NCBI GenBank assembly: GCA_958296015.1
Contig: CATQIH010000040.1
Coordinates: 1-64,000 of the forward strand
DNA length: 64,000 bases
Direction of reading: 5' to 3'
DNA from: Cyclobacteriaceae bacterium
GTDB lineage: Bacteria; Bacteroidota; Bacteroidia; Cytophagales; Cyclobacteriaceae
The notes below the pieces were generated by a model. The model worked only from the letters and a program-made list of their open reading frames with translations, was not told where the DNA came from and made no database searches. Below are positions 8,509 through 18,798 of the stretch, in pieces (position 1 is the stretch's first letter; every line of letters starts with the position of its first letter). A program made the translations under genes and the position numbers.

Positions 8509-10836
8509 ATGCACTACAAATACCTCATGTATATCCTATTGCTATTGATGATGGGTTGTAGCCGTCCGGCACCGGAGGCAAAAAACACGTTGCTCTCTTA
8601 TGTCAATCCGCTGATAGGAACAGCACCGGCTACTACCCAAACCGCCAAACTGCACAGCGAAGCAGGATCGGAACTGATGGCGCAGACTTTTCCGGCAGTT
8701 ACGGCTCCTTTTGGCATGACACAATGGACGCCCCAGACCCGCAGTAGCGAACAGAAATGCCTGTCGCCTTATTACTACCAGGACGACAGCATACAAGGTT
8801 TCCGGGGAAGCCATTGGATGAGCGGTTCCTGCACGCAGGACTATGGCAGTGTGACGATTATGGCACTACAGGGCAAGCTCAGGGTTGATCCCGCACAACG
8901 TGCTTCTCACTTCACGCATGAGCAGGAAGAAGCTTCACCGGCATACTACAGTGTGATGCTAGACGATTACCACATACAAGCCGAGGTGACGGCTACTATC
9001 CGTTCGGCCATGTTGCAATTTACACCACAAAAAGCAGATGATACTACTTACATACTGGTAGAACCCAACAGCGATACCGGAGAAGGATTTATTGAAGTGG
9101 ATCAGAAGCTGCATGAGATCAGTGGCTACAATCCGGTACATCGTATCTATCAAGGCTGGGGTGAGAGTGCCGGGTTCAGTGGGTATTTTGTGGTGCAGTT
9201 TGAAAGACCCTTCAGTAGCTTTGGCATCTGGCAGGGCAGTCAGCTACAGGCAGGTGCCACCAGAATAGAAAATCCCAAACAAGCTTTCGGAGCCTATGTC
9301 AGCTTGCTGGGGGCAGCCGATGAAGCCATCCGCGTGAGAGTAGGCACCTCTTTTATCAGCGTCAACCAGGCCAGAAAGAACCTGACCGCTGAAATAAAGA
9401 CCTGGGATTTTAAGCAAACACGAAAAGCACTGGGCCAGACCTGGCAGCAGGAGCTACAAAAGATCAAGATAGAAGGTGGCAGCCAGGCGCAAAAGCAAAT
9501 GTTCTATACGGCTTTGTATCATTCCATGCTGCTTCCCAGAACCTACAACGATGCCGATGGTGCTTACCTGGGATTTGCCGGAAGCAAAAAGGTGTTTCTT
9601 TCAGAAGGCACCTATTACGACGATTTTTCTATGTGGGACACTTTCCGCGCCGTGCATCCGCTTTTTACGCTGATAGAACCGGAAAGGACCAAAGATATGG
9701 TGAAATCTATGCTAGATAAGGCAGAAAAGGGTGGCTGGCTACCTATTTTTCCGGCCTGGAACAGCTACACCGCTGCCATGATCGGCGACCATGTGATTGC
9801 TATGATCGGCGATGCCTGGATGAAAGGCATCGACGGCTTTGACCAGGAAAAAGCCTATGAAGTGATGCGAAAAAACACCTTTGAACCTAATACGGATACA
9901 GCCAGCTATCGGAATGGCAAAGGCCGAAGGGCACTGGCATCCTACCTTAAATACAACTACATTCCGCTGGAAGATTCTGTCAAAGAATCTTTTCATCAGC
10001 AGGAGCAGGTGTCGCGCACACTGGAGTATGCTTTTGACGATTTTGTGCTTTCGCAGGTTGCCAAAAAGCTGGGCAAAGAAGAAGACTATCAAGCACTTTC
10101 CGCACGTGCCAAAAACTACCAGCAGGTGTTTGATACCACCATCGGATACGTACGCGGACGCTATGCCGACGGCAGCTGGATTGAGCCATTTGACCCCACT
10201 GCTTCCAGAGCGAGCTATATCACCGAAGGTTCGCCTTTCCAGTATACATGGTATGTGCCACACGATGTGCAAGGGTTGATTGGCCTGATGGGTGGCAACG
10301 ATAAATTCATACAAAAGCTGGATACTTTCTTTGACCAGCGTTACTACTGGCATGGCAATGAACCCGGACACCAAACGGCTTATTTGTATGCCTATGCCGG
10401 AGCACCCTGGAAAACGCAGCAGCGTGTACGCGACATCATCCGCGAGGAATACAGTGCCGAACCCGGTGGCCTGAGTGGCAATGAAGATGCCGGACAGATG
10501 TCGGCTTGGCTGGTACTTAGTATGATGGGCTTTTATCCGGTGACGCCCGGCATTCCCTGCTATGTCATCGGTAGCCCGGCATTTGATCAAGTGTCTGTTG
10601 CCGTTGCCAAAGACAAAGATTTTACAATTCTTGCCCAAGATAATTCAGCAGATAATATATACATCCAGTCGGCAACGCTCAATGGAGAACCACTGGAGCG
10701 CAGCTATCTGTGGCACAAGGAAATTATACAAGGTGGAGAACTCATTTTGAAGATGGGACCGAACCCCAACAAAGTATGGGCCAGCAATAAAGAAGATGTT
10801 CCGCCCTCCATGGATGACCTGTTAAATAATATATGA
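8509..10836 (+). CDS. GH92 family alpha-mannosidase, lipoprotein
   Basis: 775-residue calcium-dependent exo-alpha-mannosidase family glycoside hydrolase, acting on mannose side chains outside the inner membrane. Lipobox LMMGC near residue 17. Family motifs run along the protein: YVNPLIGT, the FPAVTAPFGMTQWTPQT substrate region, GFRGSHWMSG, then in the (alpha/alpha)6 domain GNEPGHQ (about 615) and GNEDAGQMSAW (about 657), which include the catalytic acids of the family. Length is usual. No SusCD pair is adjacent. It overlaps the next gene by 4 nt. Confidence 0.92.
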   Translation: MHYKYLMYILLLLMMGCSRPAPEAKNTLLSYVNPLIGTAPATTQTAKLHSEAGSELMAQTFPAVTAPFGMTQWTPQTRSSEQKCLSPYYYQDDSIQGFRGSHWMSGSCTQDYGSVTIMALQGKLRVDPAQRASHFTHEQEEASPAYYSVMLDDYHIQAEVTATIRSAMLQFTPQKADDTTYILVEPNSDTGEGFIEVDQKLHEISGYNPVHRIYQGWGESAGFSGYFVVQFERPFSSFGIWQGSQLQAGATRIENPKQAFGAYVSLLGAADEAIRVRVGTSFISVNQARKNLTAEIKTWDFKQTRKALGQTWQQELQKIKIEGGSQAQKQMFYTALYHSMLLPRTYNDADGAYLGFAGSKKVFLSEGTYYDDFSMWDTFRAVHPLFTLIEPERTKDMVKSMLDKAEKGGWLPIFPAWNSYTAAMIGDHVIAMIGDAWMKGIDGFDQEKAYEVMRKNTFEPNTDTASYRNGKGRRALASYLKYNYIPLEDSVKESFHQQEQVSRTLEYAFDDFVLSQVAKKLGKEEDYQALSARAKNYQQVFDTTIGYVRGRYADGSWIEPFDPTASRASYITEGSPFQYTWYVPHDVQGLIGLMGGNDKFIQKLDTFFDQRYYWHGNEPGHQTAYLYAYAGAPWKTQQRVRDIIREEYSAEPGGLSGNEDAGQMSAWLVLSMMGFYPVTPGIPCYVIGSPAFDQVSVAVAKDKDFTILAQDNSADNIYIQSATLNGEPLERSYLWHKEIIQGGELILKMGPNPNKVWASNKEDVPPSMDDLLNNI

Positions 10837-11624
10837 TGATGAAAAACTATTTTTTTGCTGTCCTGAGCATCTTTTTGTTAGCAGGATGTGGCGATAAGGA
10901 CGGCACCCGTACTACTGGCACTACTACAGAAGCTGATGCCTTACCTTATGAGATAAGAATGACGCTGGAACATAACCCAAATGCATTTACGCAGGGGCTT
11001 GTATTTGATAATGACAAAATCATTGAAAGCACAGGAGGAGATAGCTCATGGATTGCTACTTACAATATAGCGTCAGGCAAGTATGAACGGAAGGTGACGC
11101 TCGATGCTGCCTATTTTGGGGAAGGTATCACTGTTTTTGATGGCAAACTATATCAACTTACTTGGAAGAGTAAGAAAGGGTTTGTATACGATGCAGCCAC
11201 TTTCAAGAAGATAGGCGAGTTTGCGTATAACTTTGAAGGCTGGGGGATTACCCACGACCAGCAGCACCTGATTATCAGTGATGGCACCGACAAGCTGCAT
11301 TACTTTGATCCCTCAACGCTGAAAGAAGTGGCCACGAAATCTGTAAAAAACCACCATCGCAAAACATCGGCCCTCAATGAACTGGAGTTGATCGATGGGT
11401 ACATCTACGCCAACCAGTGGCAGACCAACTATATGCTGAAAATAGACACCGGCAGTGCAGAGGTAGTACAGGAAATTGATCTGGGTTATCTGGCCAAGGA
11501 AATTGCCAGAACCAGCCCGGAAGCAGATGTGCTGAATGGAATTGCCTACAATCCAAACACTCAAGAAGTGTACGTGACAGGCAAGCTATGGCCACGGTTG
11601 TATGTTTTGAGGTTGAAGGAGTAG
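10833..11624 (+). CDS. Glutaminyl-peptide cyclotransferase, type I (beta-propeller)
   Basis: 263-residue lipoprotein (lipobox LAGC near residue 19) of the plant/bacterial glutaminyl cyclase family, which converts N-terminal Gln of exported proteins to pyroglutamate. Five-bladed propeller features: THDPNAFTQGL-like start (LEHNPNAFTQGL), IIESTG, LYQLTWK, GWGITHD, LNELELIDGYIYANQW, and LNGIAYNP near the end. The ATG overlaps the GH92 stop. A second, unrelated glutaminyl cyclase of M28 type lies at 19562. Confidence 0.9.
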   Translation: MMMKNYFFAVLSIFLLAGCGDKDGTRTTGTTTEADALPYEIRMTLEHNPNAFTQGLVFDNDKIIESTGGDSSWIATYNIASGKYERKVTLDAAYFGEGITVFDGKLYQLTWKSKKGFVYDAATFKKIGEFAYNFEGWGITHDQQHLIISDGTDKLHYFDPSTLKEVATKSVKNHHRKTSALNELELIDGYIYANQWQTNYMLKIDTGSAEVVQEIDLGYLAKEIARTSPEADVLNGIAYNPNTQEVYVTGKLWPRLYVLRLKE

Positions 11625-11660
11625 TGCAAAAGCTTTGGTGAAAAGAGGAGTTGATGTTTC

Positions 11661-12002
11661 TTACTTTGTTTTACGTTCACTATGCATTTCGCGAGCCAAA
11701 TATAAAGTATAGCCTATAACAGCGAAGAATGAAGAAACAGCTAATCCTGCCATAATATTTACTATTGTTTCCATATTACAATTTGTTATTTCGTTCCACA
11801 CATAGAAAATAAACGCAGTATTGGAAAAAGCAAGTACTACAGGCAAAAAACATCCAAAACCTACAAGTAACAGATTACTATCATTGAGGTGTAACGTTAT
11901 AGCTGCACCTAAAGTTAAAACAAAGGAGTTAAGCACAACGATCAGTATTTTTGATAAAAAATCAATTTGTGCTTTTAATTGGTCATTTCCCTTTTGTTCC
12001 AT
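11661..12002 (-). CDS. Small hypothetical membrane protein
   Basis: 113-residue protein that I do not recognise. It has three probable transmembrane segments (about 18-40, 44-68, 80-103) after a charged N-terminus, and a basic C-terminal tail. It is the only reverse-strand gene in this stretch, between the glutaminyl cyclase and marR genes. The predicted ATG at 12002 is the only sensible start. Confidence 0.6.
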   Translation of the reverse strand: MEQKGNDQLKAQIDFLSKILIVVLNSFVLTLGAAITLHLNDSNLLLVGFGCFLPVVLAFSNTAFIFYVWNEITNCNMETIVNIMAGLAVSSFFAVIGYTLYLAREMHSERKTK

Positions 12003-12103
12003 TTTATGTGTAAGTATTGTACATCGCTTGCGATACTACAGAGACGTAAATGTGTATTGGCTGATAAGCTGTCTAAAATAATATATAATATACAAAAATC
12101 TAA

Positions 12104-12541
12104 ATGCCACAGCAGGATATATATAGTGAGTATTCCTTTTTATTGGAAAAGACCTCGCGGCGCATCAAACGGTATGCTCAGAAGCAGTTTGTAGCGTTCA
12201 ACTTTGGGGTTACGGTAGATCAGTGGATGGTGATGAAGCACCTCTATCCTAGTTCGCAGATGAGCCAGAGTGAGCTGGCTGAGATAACCTTTAAGGGAAC
12301 TCCCACCCTGACCCGCATCGTTGACCTGCTGTGTGCCAAAGGGCTGGCTGAAAGGATGGTGGATGGCCAGGACCGTCGTAAGAGCCAGGTGCATCTGACA
12401 GAAACAGGCATCCTGAAGGTAGAAAATATGCAGCCCAAAGTAAGTCAGATCAGAAAAGCAGCCTGGAACAAACTGGGAGAGCAGGATTTTGAGCATTTCC
12501 AGTATGTGCTGAATACGATTTATCAGAACCTGAGCGTGTAG
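12104..12541 (+). CDS. MarR family transcriptional regulator
   Basis: 145-residue winged helix-turn-helix dimer. The recognition region (MSQSELAEITFKGTPTLTRIVDLLCAKGLAER) and the wing (DGQDRRKSQVHLTETG) are both clear. Ligand is unknown. It lies directly upstream of a ferredoxin reductase whose promoter overlaps a palindrome, suggesting local redox or ligand-dependent control of that gene and perhaps of itself. Confidence 0.9.
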   Translation: MPQQDIYSEYSFLLEKTSRRIKRYAQKQFVAFNFGVTVDQWMVMKHLYPSSQMSQSELAEITFKGTPTLTRIVDLLCAKGLAERMVDGQDRRKSQVHLTETGILKVENMQPKVSQIRKAAWNKLGEQDFEHFQYVLNTIYQNLSV

Positions 12542-12574
12542 CTTTTTTTAAGAATTTAATTGCTATGATAATTA

Positions 12575-12605
12575 TTGCTATAGCAAACAATTGCCTTTAA
12601 CTTTA
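12575..12605 (+). promoter_or_regulatory. Promoter with overlapping palindromic operator candidate
   Basis: TTG (12575-12577), 20-bp spacer, TAACTTTA (12598-12605, one mismatch from TAnnTTTG). The -33 box is inside the perfect palindrome TTGCTATAGCAA (12575-12586), and a further TTGCTAT lies at 12560-12566. A MarR-family repressor bound here would block the reductase promoter. Confidence 0.5.
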
Positions 12606-12631
12606 CGTATTAAGTATAAAAAACGCTTACT

Positions 12632-13660
12632 ATGCTAAATATTACCGAAAAAGAAACCATTCACACGGATATTTGTATCATTGGTGCCGGGCCGGTAGGT
12701 CTGTTCGCCGTATTTGAAGCGGGTCTATTAAAAATGCGTTGCCATCTGATTGATACATTGCCACAAATAGGCGGTCAACTTTCTGAAATATATCCCAAAA
12801 AACCCATCTACGATATTCCTGGCTATCCTGCCGTGCTGGCACAGGAGCTGGTTGATAACCTGGCGCGGCAAATTGAGCCGTTTGAACCTTCTTTTACCCT
12901 TGGTGAACGGGTTGAAAGCCTGGAACGCCTGGAAGATGCATCTTTTCGCCTCCAAACCAGCGAAGGCAAAGAAGTCTTCTGCAAGGTGGTAGTCATTGCC
13001 GGAGGGCTGGGCTGCTTTGAACCGCGCAAACCTGTTATCGATGGCCTTGAGACCTACGAAGGAAAGGGTATCAACTATATCATCAAAAACCCGGAGCAGT
13101 ATAGAGGCAAGCGCCTGGTGCTGGCAGGCGGTGGCGACTCTGCCCTTGACTGGACGCTGTACCTTGCCGAACTGGCCGAAGAAGTGACACTCGTGCATCG
13201 GGGTAGCGCATTCAGAGGCGCACCGGATTCTGCTTCCAAAGTGATGGCCCTGGCCGATCAGAAAAAGATTAATCTGAAGCTTAATGCCAATGTAACGGCT
13301 ATTTTAGGCAATGGTAGACTGAATGCCTGCACGATCGAGGATAAAGCCAAGAATACAGAAACTATTGCTGTTGATTATTTCATTCCATTGTTTGGCCTAA
13401 GCCCTAAGCTGGGTCCTATTGCCGACTGGAACCTGAACCTAGACAAGAATGCGGTGGCGGTAAATACGGAGGATTATTCTACCAATATTTCCGGAATTTA
13501 TGCCATTGGTGATATCAACACATATCCGGGCAAGCTCAAACTGATCCTTTGTGGTTTCCACGAAGCTGCTCTTATGTCACATAGTGCCTATCGTATTGTG
13601 AGTGGAGGAAAAAAGCCTAGCTTCAAATACACAACTGTCAACGGAGCACCCTCTTTTTAA
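12632..13660 (+). CDS. Thioredoxin-reductase-like ferredoxin/flavodoxin-NADP+ reductase
   Basis: 342-residue FAD/NAD(P) oxidoreductase. FAD-binding GAGPVGLFA near 17-25, NAD(P)-binding GGGDSALDW near 166-174, and C-terminal FAD motif AIGDINTYPG. It lacks the redox CxxC between the two domains that defines thioredoxin reductase, which points to the YumC-type ferredoxin-NADP+ reductase. A 2Fe-2S ferredoxin gene follows 81 bp downstream and is its likely partner. Confidence 0.88.
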   Translation: MLNITEKETIHTDICIIGAGPVGLFAVFEAGLLKMRCHLIDTLPQIGGQLSEIYPKKPIYDIPGYPAVLAQELVDNLARQIEPFEPSFTLGERVESLERLEDASFRLQTSEGKEVFCKVVVIAGGLGCFEPRKPVIDGLETYEGKGINYIIKNPEQYRGKRLVLAGGGDSALDWTLYLAELAEEVTLVHRGSAFRGAPDSASKVMALADQKKINLKLNANVTAILGNGRLNACTIEDKAKNTETIAVDYFIPLFGLSPKLGPIADWNLNLDKNAVAVNTEDYSTNISGIYAIGDINTYPGKLKLILCGFHEAALMSHSAYRIVSGGKKPSFKYTTVNGAPSF

Positions 13661-13741
13661 TCTGAAAATTGAATATTATAGATTGAAAATTAGTGAAGGA
13701 AACATGAAAATTTTTAACTTTCAAGGTGAAATGAATAAACT

Positions 13742-14089
13742 ATGGAAGAGGGTTTGATTACTATCTATGTGGAAGATGCCAGTGGAGCGCGCCAGTCTAT
13801 AGAGATACCTACAGATATTCAGCTATCGTTGATGGAAGTACTCAAAGCATCTGAATATCCTATACAGGCTACCTGTGGAGGGATGGCTTTATGTGCTACT
13901 TGCCATGTGGAAGTGCTGGAAGGTAACGAGAAATACAAGGAAGCCACAGAGCCTGAACTGGAAATGCTGGATACGTTGCCAGAAGTTATGCTCACCAGTC
14001 GGTTGGCCTGCCAAATGGCTGTGCAGGAAGATATGGACGGGCTGGTAGTGCGCATACTGGCCAGCGAAGATGGAGGATATGGCTATTGA
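13742..14089 (+). CDS. 2Fe-2S ferredoxin, adrenodoxin-like
   Basis: 115-residue plant/vertebrate-type ferredoxin. Cluster cysteines C45-x5-C51-x2-C54 and C90 fit the adrenodoxin-class spacing. It also has RLACQM and a strongly acidic helix (EATEPELEMLDTLPE) that usually docks the reductase. It probably accepts electrons from the upstream reductase and feeds cytoplasmic oxygenases or Fe-S assembly. Confidence 0.92.
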   Translation: MEEGLITIYVEDASGARQSIEIPTDIQLSLMEVLKASEYPIQATCGGMALCATCHVEVLEGNEKYKEATEPELEMLDTLPEVMLTSRLACQMAVQEDMDGLVVRILASEDGGYGY

Positions 14090-14116
14090 TAGAGTCTTGA
14101 CATTTTGAAAGTATAC

Positions 14117-14146
14117 AAAAGCTCTGCTCAGGTGGAGCTTTTTCTG
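14117..14146. terminator. Bidirectional rho-independent terminator
   Basis: AAAAGCTC / GAGCTTTT stem with a 10-nt loop and T-runs on both strands, placed between the convergent ferredoxin gene and the small reverse-strand membrane protein gene. Confidence 0.75.
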
Positions 14147-14147
14147 T

Positions 14148-14339
14148 TTAAGCAATACCTGTCATGATAATATACATAATTAGTAACAACAAAAAGGTGG
14201 TTCCATAATACTGTAACACCTGCTTGCGGTTTGAATAATCAGCCCACCATAGTGCCAGCCAGGGCTTGAACAAACCGAAGACAGTCAGGATGAGAGAGGT
14301 CCACATGAGATAATACACAAAGCTGATTAGTAGCTTCAT
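14148..14339 (-). CDS. Small two-helix membrane protein
   Basis: 63-residue hypothetical protein with two hydrophobic helices (about 5-30 and 42-62) separated by a charged loop (ADYSNRKQVLQYYG). Not recognised further. It lies downstream of infB beyond a terminator, so it probably has its own promoter. Confidence 0.55.
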   Translation of the reverse strand: MKLLISFVYYLMWTSLILTVFGLFKPWLALWWADYSNRKQVLQYYGTTFLLLLIMYIIMTGIA

Positions 14340-14354
14340 ATGATTGATTGATTA

Positions 14355-14391
14355 ATAAAAAAGCCTTCCGGATATGATGACGGAAGGCTTT
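14355..14391 (-). terminator. Rho-independent terminator of the rimP-nusA-infB operon
   Basis: On the reverse strand, AAAGCCTTCCG / CGGAAGGCTTT (11-bp stem, 10-nt loop) ends in a T-run. Confidence 0.85.
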
Positions 14392-14407
14392 GTGTGGAGT
14401 GGAACAG

Positions 14408-14427
14408 AGACACATTATAATGTGTCT
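14408..14427. repeat. 20-bp perfect palindrome downstream of infB
   Basis: AGACACATTATAATGTGTCT is a perfect dyad between the infB stop and the terminator. A further half-copy (ATGTGTCTCT) abuts the stop codon at about 14436-14445. Confidence 0.7.
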
Positions 14428-14443
14428 TTATCATGATGTGTCT

Positions 14444-17400
14444 CTATAGTGATCTTTTTACTTCTTTTTCTTCAAAGCCTTCGATGATGTCGCCCACTTT
14501 GATATCGTTGAAGTTTTTGATACTGATACCACATTCGTAGCCAGTTCTTACTTCACTCACATCGTCTTTCTCACGCTTTAGCTGGTTGATATCACCCGTG
14601 TGGGCTACAATGCCATCTCTGATTAGACGAATATGGTTGTTTCTCTTCACTGTACCATCCGTAACATAACATCCGGCCACAGTTCCTATCTTAGAGATTT
14701 TGAAGATTTGTCTAACTTCAATGTTACCTGTAATGACTTCTTCCACTTTGGGTGCAAGCATACCTTCCATCGCATCTGTGATCTCGTTGATAGCATCGTA
14801 GATGATAGAGTACAGCCGTATTTCTATTTCCTCTTTATCGGCCAGATTTCGTGCACTGTTAGAAGGACGTACCTGGAAGCCTATGATGATCGCATCAGAA
14901 GCAGAAGCCAGCAACACATCGGATTCTGAAATCTGACCTACTGCTTTGTGGATAATACTCACCTGCACTTCTTCTGTAGAAAGCTTCAGCAAAGAGTCGG
15001 AAAGTGCTTCTACCGAACCATCTACATCACCTTTGACGATGATATTCAGTTCTTTGAATGAACCGATAGCCAGACGTCGGCCAATCTCATCCAAAGTGAT
15101 ATGTTTCTTGGTGCGTAGGCTCTGCTCACGGTGTATCTGCTCACGGCGGTTGGCAATTTCGCGTGCTTCCTTATCAGAACTCATCACGTTGAAGGTATCA
15201 CCTGCCTGTGGAGCACCATCCAACCCAAGTACCTGAACAGGTGTGGCGGGAATAGCTTCTGGCAGGCGTTTGCTGCGGTGGTCAAACATGGCTTTTACTT
15301 TGCCATAATGTGCACCCGCCAAAATTACGTCGCCTACTTTAAGCGAACCTCCTTGTACCAGCAGGGTAGTTACATACCCGCGACCACGGTCGAGCGTAGC
15401 TTCTATGACAGTGCCAACAGCTGGCTTGTTTGGATTAGCTTTGAGTTCAAGCAATTCAGCTTCCAGCAATACTTTCTCCAGCAAGTCATCTATACCTTGT
15501 CCTGTTTTGGCAGAAATCTCCTGGCATTGGTATTTACCCCCCCAGTCTTCTACCAATATGTTAATATTAGCCAGTTCTTCTTTTATTTTCTCGGGGTTAG
15601 CCGTTGGCTTATCTATTTTATTGATAGCAATTACGATAGGAACACCTGCCACCTGTGCGTGGTTGATGGCTTCTTTTGTCTGCGGCATCACATTATCATC
15701 GGCAGCTACTACCACAATAACTACATCTGTTACCTTAGCACCTCTGGCCCTCATGGCCGTAAAAGCTTCGTGACCGGGTGTATCCAGGAAGGCAATGCGT
15801 TTGCCGCTTTCGGTGGTCACGTCATAGGCACCAATGTGCTGCGTGATACCGCCAGCTTCTCCCTCGGTCACCTTCGCACTACGGATATAGTCGAGCAGCG
15901 ATGTTTTACCGTGGTCAACGTGGCCCATAATAGTGACAATTGGTGCTCTGTCTTGCAGGTCTTCCGCTTTGTCTGCTTCCGTTTCCACGGCGAGGTCATC
16001 TTCCGTATCCGTAAAGTCAGCATCGTAGCCAAACTCATCGGCAATGATGGTGATCGTTTCGGCATCCAGGCGCTGGTTGATAGACACAAACATGCCCAGC
16101 GACATACAGGTAGAAATCACTTCATTGACGCTCACATCCATCAGGGAGGCAAGGTCGTTGGCAGAAACAAATTCTGTTACCTTCAGAATGTTAGAGTCCT
16201 GCTCATCTTGTAGCATTTGCTCTTCTTTCTCCCGGCGATCGCGTCGTTTTTCCTGGCGCATCTTCGCTCCGCGTGAGGTCTTTCCTTTCTTACCACCACT
16301 GCTGAGCTTGGCTAGTGTTTCTTTGATCTGCTCCTGAATTTCCTTTTCAGAAGGTTCTTCACGCTTAGGCTTGTTCTTTTTGAACCTGCTCGGGCCGCTG
16401 GGCTTTTTGGGATCAGCAGGGCGCGCAGGTTTATTTCCAGCGGCAGCTGTAGAAGGACGGTTTCCACTTTCTTCTTCTGAACGAATGCGACGACGTCTTT
16501 TTCTTTTCTTTTTGTTGCCTCCTTCGTCAGAAGATGCTACAGGCTTTGCCTTTTTCTTTGGCTCATTAGGAAGTTCAATTTTCCCTAATACCGTAAGGCC
16601 CTTGAGCTGGTCTGCCTTAGCATTGATCCTGCCGGGCATTTCTTTTTTGCCTTCTTTAGGTTTTACCGTTGGCTTTGTAACTTGTACTTTTGGTTTTTCC
16701 GTACTTGCTTGCTGCGTTTCCTGCGGTGGAGCTTGCTGCGTTTCTGGCTTGGATACCGCCTCTAACGTAGCCTCGTCTTTTTGATCAGGTGCTGTTGCCG
16801 GCTTTTTATCTGCTTGTTTTTCTTCAGAGGCAGAAGCAACAGGCTGTTCAGGCACAGCTTTCTTATCCTCTTCTGCTTTTGGTGTCTGTGCTACAGGTTC
16901 AACGGGTTGTTCTGTTTTTGGTGCTGGCTTTACCTCTTCTACAGGTTTTTCCTGTATTGGTTCGGGCTTTTCAGCAGCAGCCGGGGGCGTTGGCTTTTCC
17001 TCTTTGGGCTGAACAGGTGCCGTTTGTTGCTTTTTCTTGTTCAGGGTATCCAGGTCAATCTTACCAACCACTTTGAAGCCTGGTAGCTTAGGGGCATCGC
17101 TTGCTTCCTGCTCTTCCTTTTGCTGCGCTGGCTTGTTGCTTTCCATACGCTGCTGAGCAGGCACTTCTTCTTTCTTCTCAGCAACGCTTTTCTGTACTTT
17201 TTTATCTTCCAGGTTCTTGATGAAAAATTCTTCCTCATCGTCGGCGTGGCTTTCTTCTTTCCTTCTGCCTGAGTCTATGACCTGGTTCTCATAATATTTG
17301 CTACCAATGGTAAGGCCAGAGGCTTCCTCTTTGTCTAATGCAGAAGACGCAAATTCTTTGGCAAGCATGTTGAACTGCTCGATAGAAATTTTTGCATTAG

Positions 17401-17512
17401 GGTTGTTTTCTACTTCAAAGCCTTTGTTAGCAAGATGGTCGGTGATTGTAGAAAGACCTACATTCAACTTTCTTGTTACTTGGTTAAGCCTCATCATTTT
17501 TTCCTCTACCAT
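14444..17512 (-). CDS. infB: Translation initiation factor IF-2
   Basis: GTPase that places initiator tRNA on the 30S subunit and promotes subunit joining. 1,022 residues from ATG 17512 ([12 protein letters not shown]), chosen because Bacteroidota IF-2s begin xxEEKxxRLxQV; an upstream start at 17557 overlaps nusA. Order: N-terminal helix-turn domain, a long low-complexity Pro/Glu/Lys region (about 80-440), IF2_N-like domain, then the G domain with GHVDHGKT (about 528), DTPGHE and NKID, and C-terminal domains II-IV. Last gene of the rimP-nusA-infB operon. Confidence 0.97.
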   Translation of the reverse strand: MVEEKMMRLNQVTRKLNVGLSTITDHLANKGFEVENNPNAKISIEQFNMLAKEFASSALDKEEASGLTIGSKYYENQVIDSGRRKEESHADDEEEFFIKNLEDKKVQKSVAEKKEEVPAQQRMESNKPAQQKEEQEASDAPKLPGFKVVGKIDLDTLNKKKQQTAPVQPKEEKPTPPAAAEKPEPIQEKPVEEVKPAPKTEQPVEPVAQTPKAEEDKKAVPEQPVASASEEKQADKKPATAPDQKDEATLEAVSKPETQQAPPQETQQASTEKPKVQVTKPTVKPKEGKKEMPGRINAKADQLKGLTVLGKIELPNEPKKKAKPVASSDEGGNKKKRKRRRRIRSEEESGNRPSTAAAGNKPARPADPKKPSGPSRFKKNKPKREEPSEKEIQEQIKETLAKLSSGGKKGKTSRGAKMRQEKRRDRREKEEQMLQDEQDSNILKVTEFVSANDLASLMDVSVNEVISTCMSLGMFVSINQRLDAETITIIADEFGYDADFTDTEDDLAVETEADKAEDLQDRAPIVTIMGHVDHGKTSLLDYIRSAKVTEGEAGGITQHIGAYDVTTESGKRIAFLDTPGHEAFTAMRARGAKVTDVVIVVVAADDNVMPQTKEAINHAQVAGVPIVIAINKIDKPTANPEKIKEELANINILVEDWGGKYQCQEISAKTGQGIDDLLEKVLLEAELLELKANPNKPAVGTVIEATLDRGRGYVTTLLVQGGSLKVGDVILAGAHYGKVKAMFDHRSKRLPEAIPATPVQVLGLDGAPQAGDTFNVMSSDKEAREIANRREQIHREQSLRTKKHITLDEIGRRLAIGSFKELNIIVKGDVDGSVEALSDSLLKLSTEEVQVSIIHKAVGQISESDVLLASASDAIIIGFQVRPSNSARNLADKEEIEIRLYSIIYDAINEITDAMEGMLAPKVEEVITGNIEVRQIFKISKIGTVAGCYVTDGTVKRNNHIRLIRDGIVAHTGDINQLKREKDDVSEVRTGYECGISIKNFNDIKVGDIIEGFEEKEVKRSL

Positions 17513-17549
17513 ACTCAAATATGAGTTATTTTTAACTGTTTCTGAAATT

Positions 17550-18797
17550 TTATTCAAATTCTTGTTTTAAAACCTTTATTACTTCCTCAATAGTTTCTTC
17601 TTCCAGATCTGTTCTACGAATCAGATCATCTTTAGAAAGGGAAAGTACGCTTTTAGCTGAATCCAGACCAGTTCTCTTGAACTCGTCGATTACCCAAGCT
17701 TCAATTTCATCTGAAAATTCATCCAAGTCCACATCTTCGTCATCTTCAAAACCGGCAGCTTCTCTAAACACATCGATCTCATGGTCTACCAATCGGCTGG
17801 CCAGCTTGATATTCTGTCCGCCTCTGCCAATGGCCAGAGAAACCTGATCGGGTTTCAAAAACACAGAGATCCTGCCACCATCCGGGTCTACTTTAATAGA
17901 AGATATTTTGGCCGGACTTAGTGCCCGTGTTACAAATAATTCTAAATTATCTGTATAGTTGATGACATCGATATTTTCGTTTTGCAATTCCCTCACTACA
18001 CTGTGGATGCGCGATCCTTTCATTCCTACGCAGGCACCTACCGGGTCTATACGATCGTCGAAAGATTCAACGGCTACTTTAGCACGTTCTCCCGGCTCTC
18101 TCACGGTACGGCGGATGGTAATTAGCCCGTCGTATACTTCGGGCACCTCCATCTCAAACAATCTTTCCAGGAACTTAGGTGCCGTTCTGGAAAGAACAAT
18201 TCTAGGGTTGCCGTTCACCATCTCTACACGGTGAACGATCGCCCGTATGGAATCTCCTTTGCGAAATCTGTCTTTGGAAATTTGTTCTGAGCGTGGCAGA
18301 ATCACTTCGTTGCCTTCACCATCAATCAACAGGATCTCGCGACTCAAAATCTGGTATACCTCTGCGTTGATAATTTCGCCTACCAGGTCTTTATATTTAT
18401 GAAAAAGAATATCTTTTTCCAGGTCTTTTACCTTTTGTATCAACGTTTGGCGGGCGGTCATCACAGCTCTTCTGCCAAAATCTTCCAGCTTGATCTCTTC
18501 TGCTACTTCCTCACCAATCTCAAAGTCAGGTTCAATTTCCTGGGCATCTGTCAGGCTGATCTTGTCATGATCCCATATATCTTCGGAGTTGTCGTCTACG
18601 ATTTCTCTGAATCGCCAGATTTCAAGGTCTCCTTTATCGGCGTTGATAATGACATCGAAGTTATCATCTACACCATATCTTTTGCGGATCATAGTACGGA
18701 ATACATCCTCCAGAATGCGGATCATGGTCGGGCGGTCTATATTTTTTCCCCGGGCAAAATCCGCAAATGATTCGATGAGTGTTGAGGTATCCATCAT
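17550..18797 (-). CDS. nusA: Transcription termination/antitermination factor NusA
   Basis: 415-residue RNA-polymerase-associated factor. N-terminal RNAP-binding domain (1-125), S1 domain (about 130-200, [15 protein letters not shown]), KH1 ([15 protein letters not shown]) and KH2 ([12 protein letters not shown]), then an acidic C-terminal helical segment. Length is typical for species lacking the duplicated acidic repeats. It lies directly after rimP (1-nt gap). In E. coli NusA controls its own operon, which is relevant to the leader hairpin upstream of rimP. Confidence 0.97.
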   Translation of the reverse strand: MMDTSTLIESFADFARGKNIDRPTMIRILEDVFRTMIRKRYGVDDNFDVIINADKGDLEIWRFREIVDDNSEDIWDHDKISLTDAQEIEPDFEIGEEVAEEIKLEDFGRRAVMTARQTLIQKVKDLEKDILFHKYKDLVGEIINAEVYQILSREILLIDGEGNEVILPRSEQISKDRFRKGDSIRAIVHRVEMVNGNPRIVLSRTAPKFLERLFEMEVPEVYDGLITIRRTVREPGERAKVAVESFDDRIDPVGACVGMKGSRIHSVVRELQNENIDVINYTDNLELFVTRALSPAKISSIKVDPDGGRISVFLKPDQVSLAIGRGGQNIKLASRLVDHEIDVFREAAGFEDDEDVDLDEFSDEIEAWVIDEFKRTGLDSAKSVLSLSKDDLIRRTDLEEETIEEVIKVLKQEFE

Positions 18798-18798
18798 T

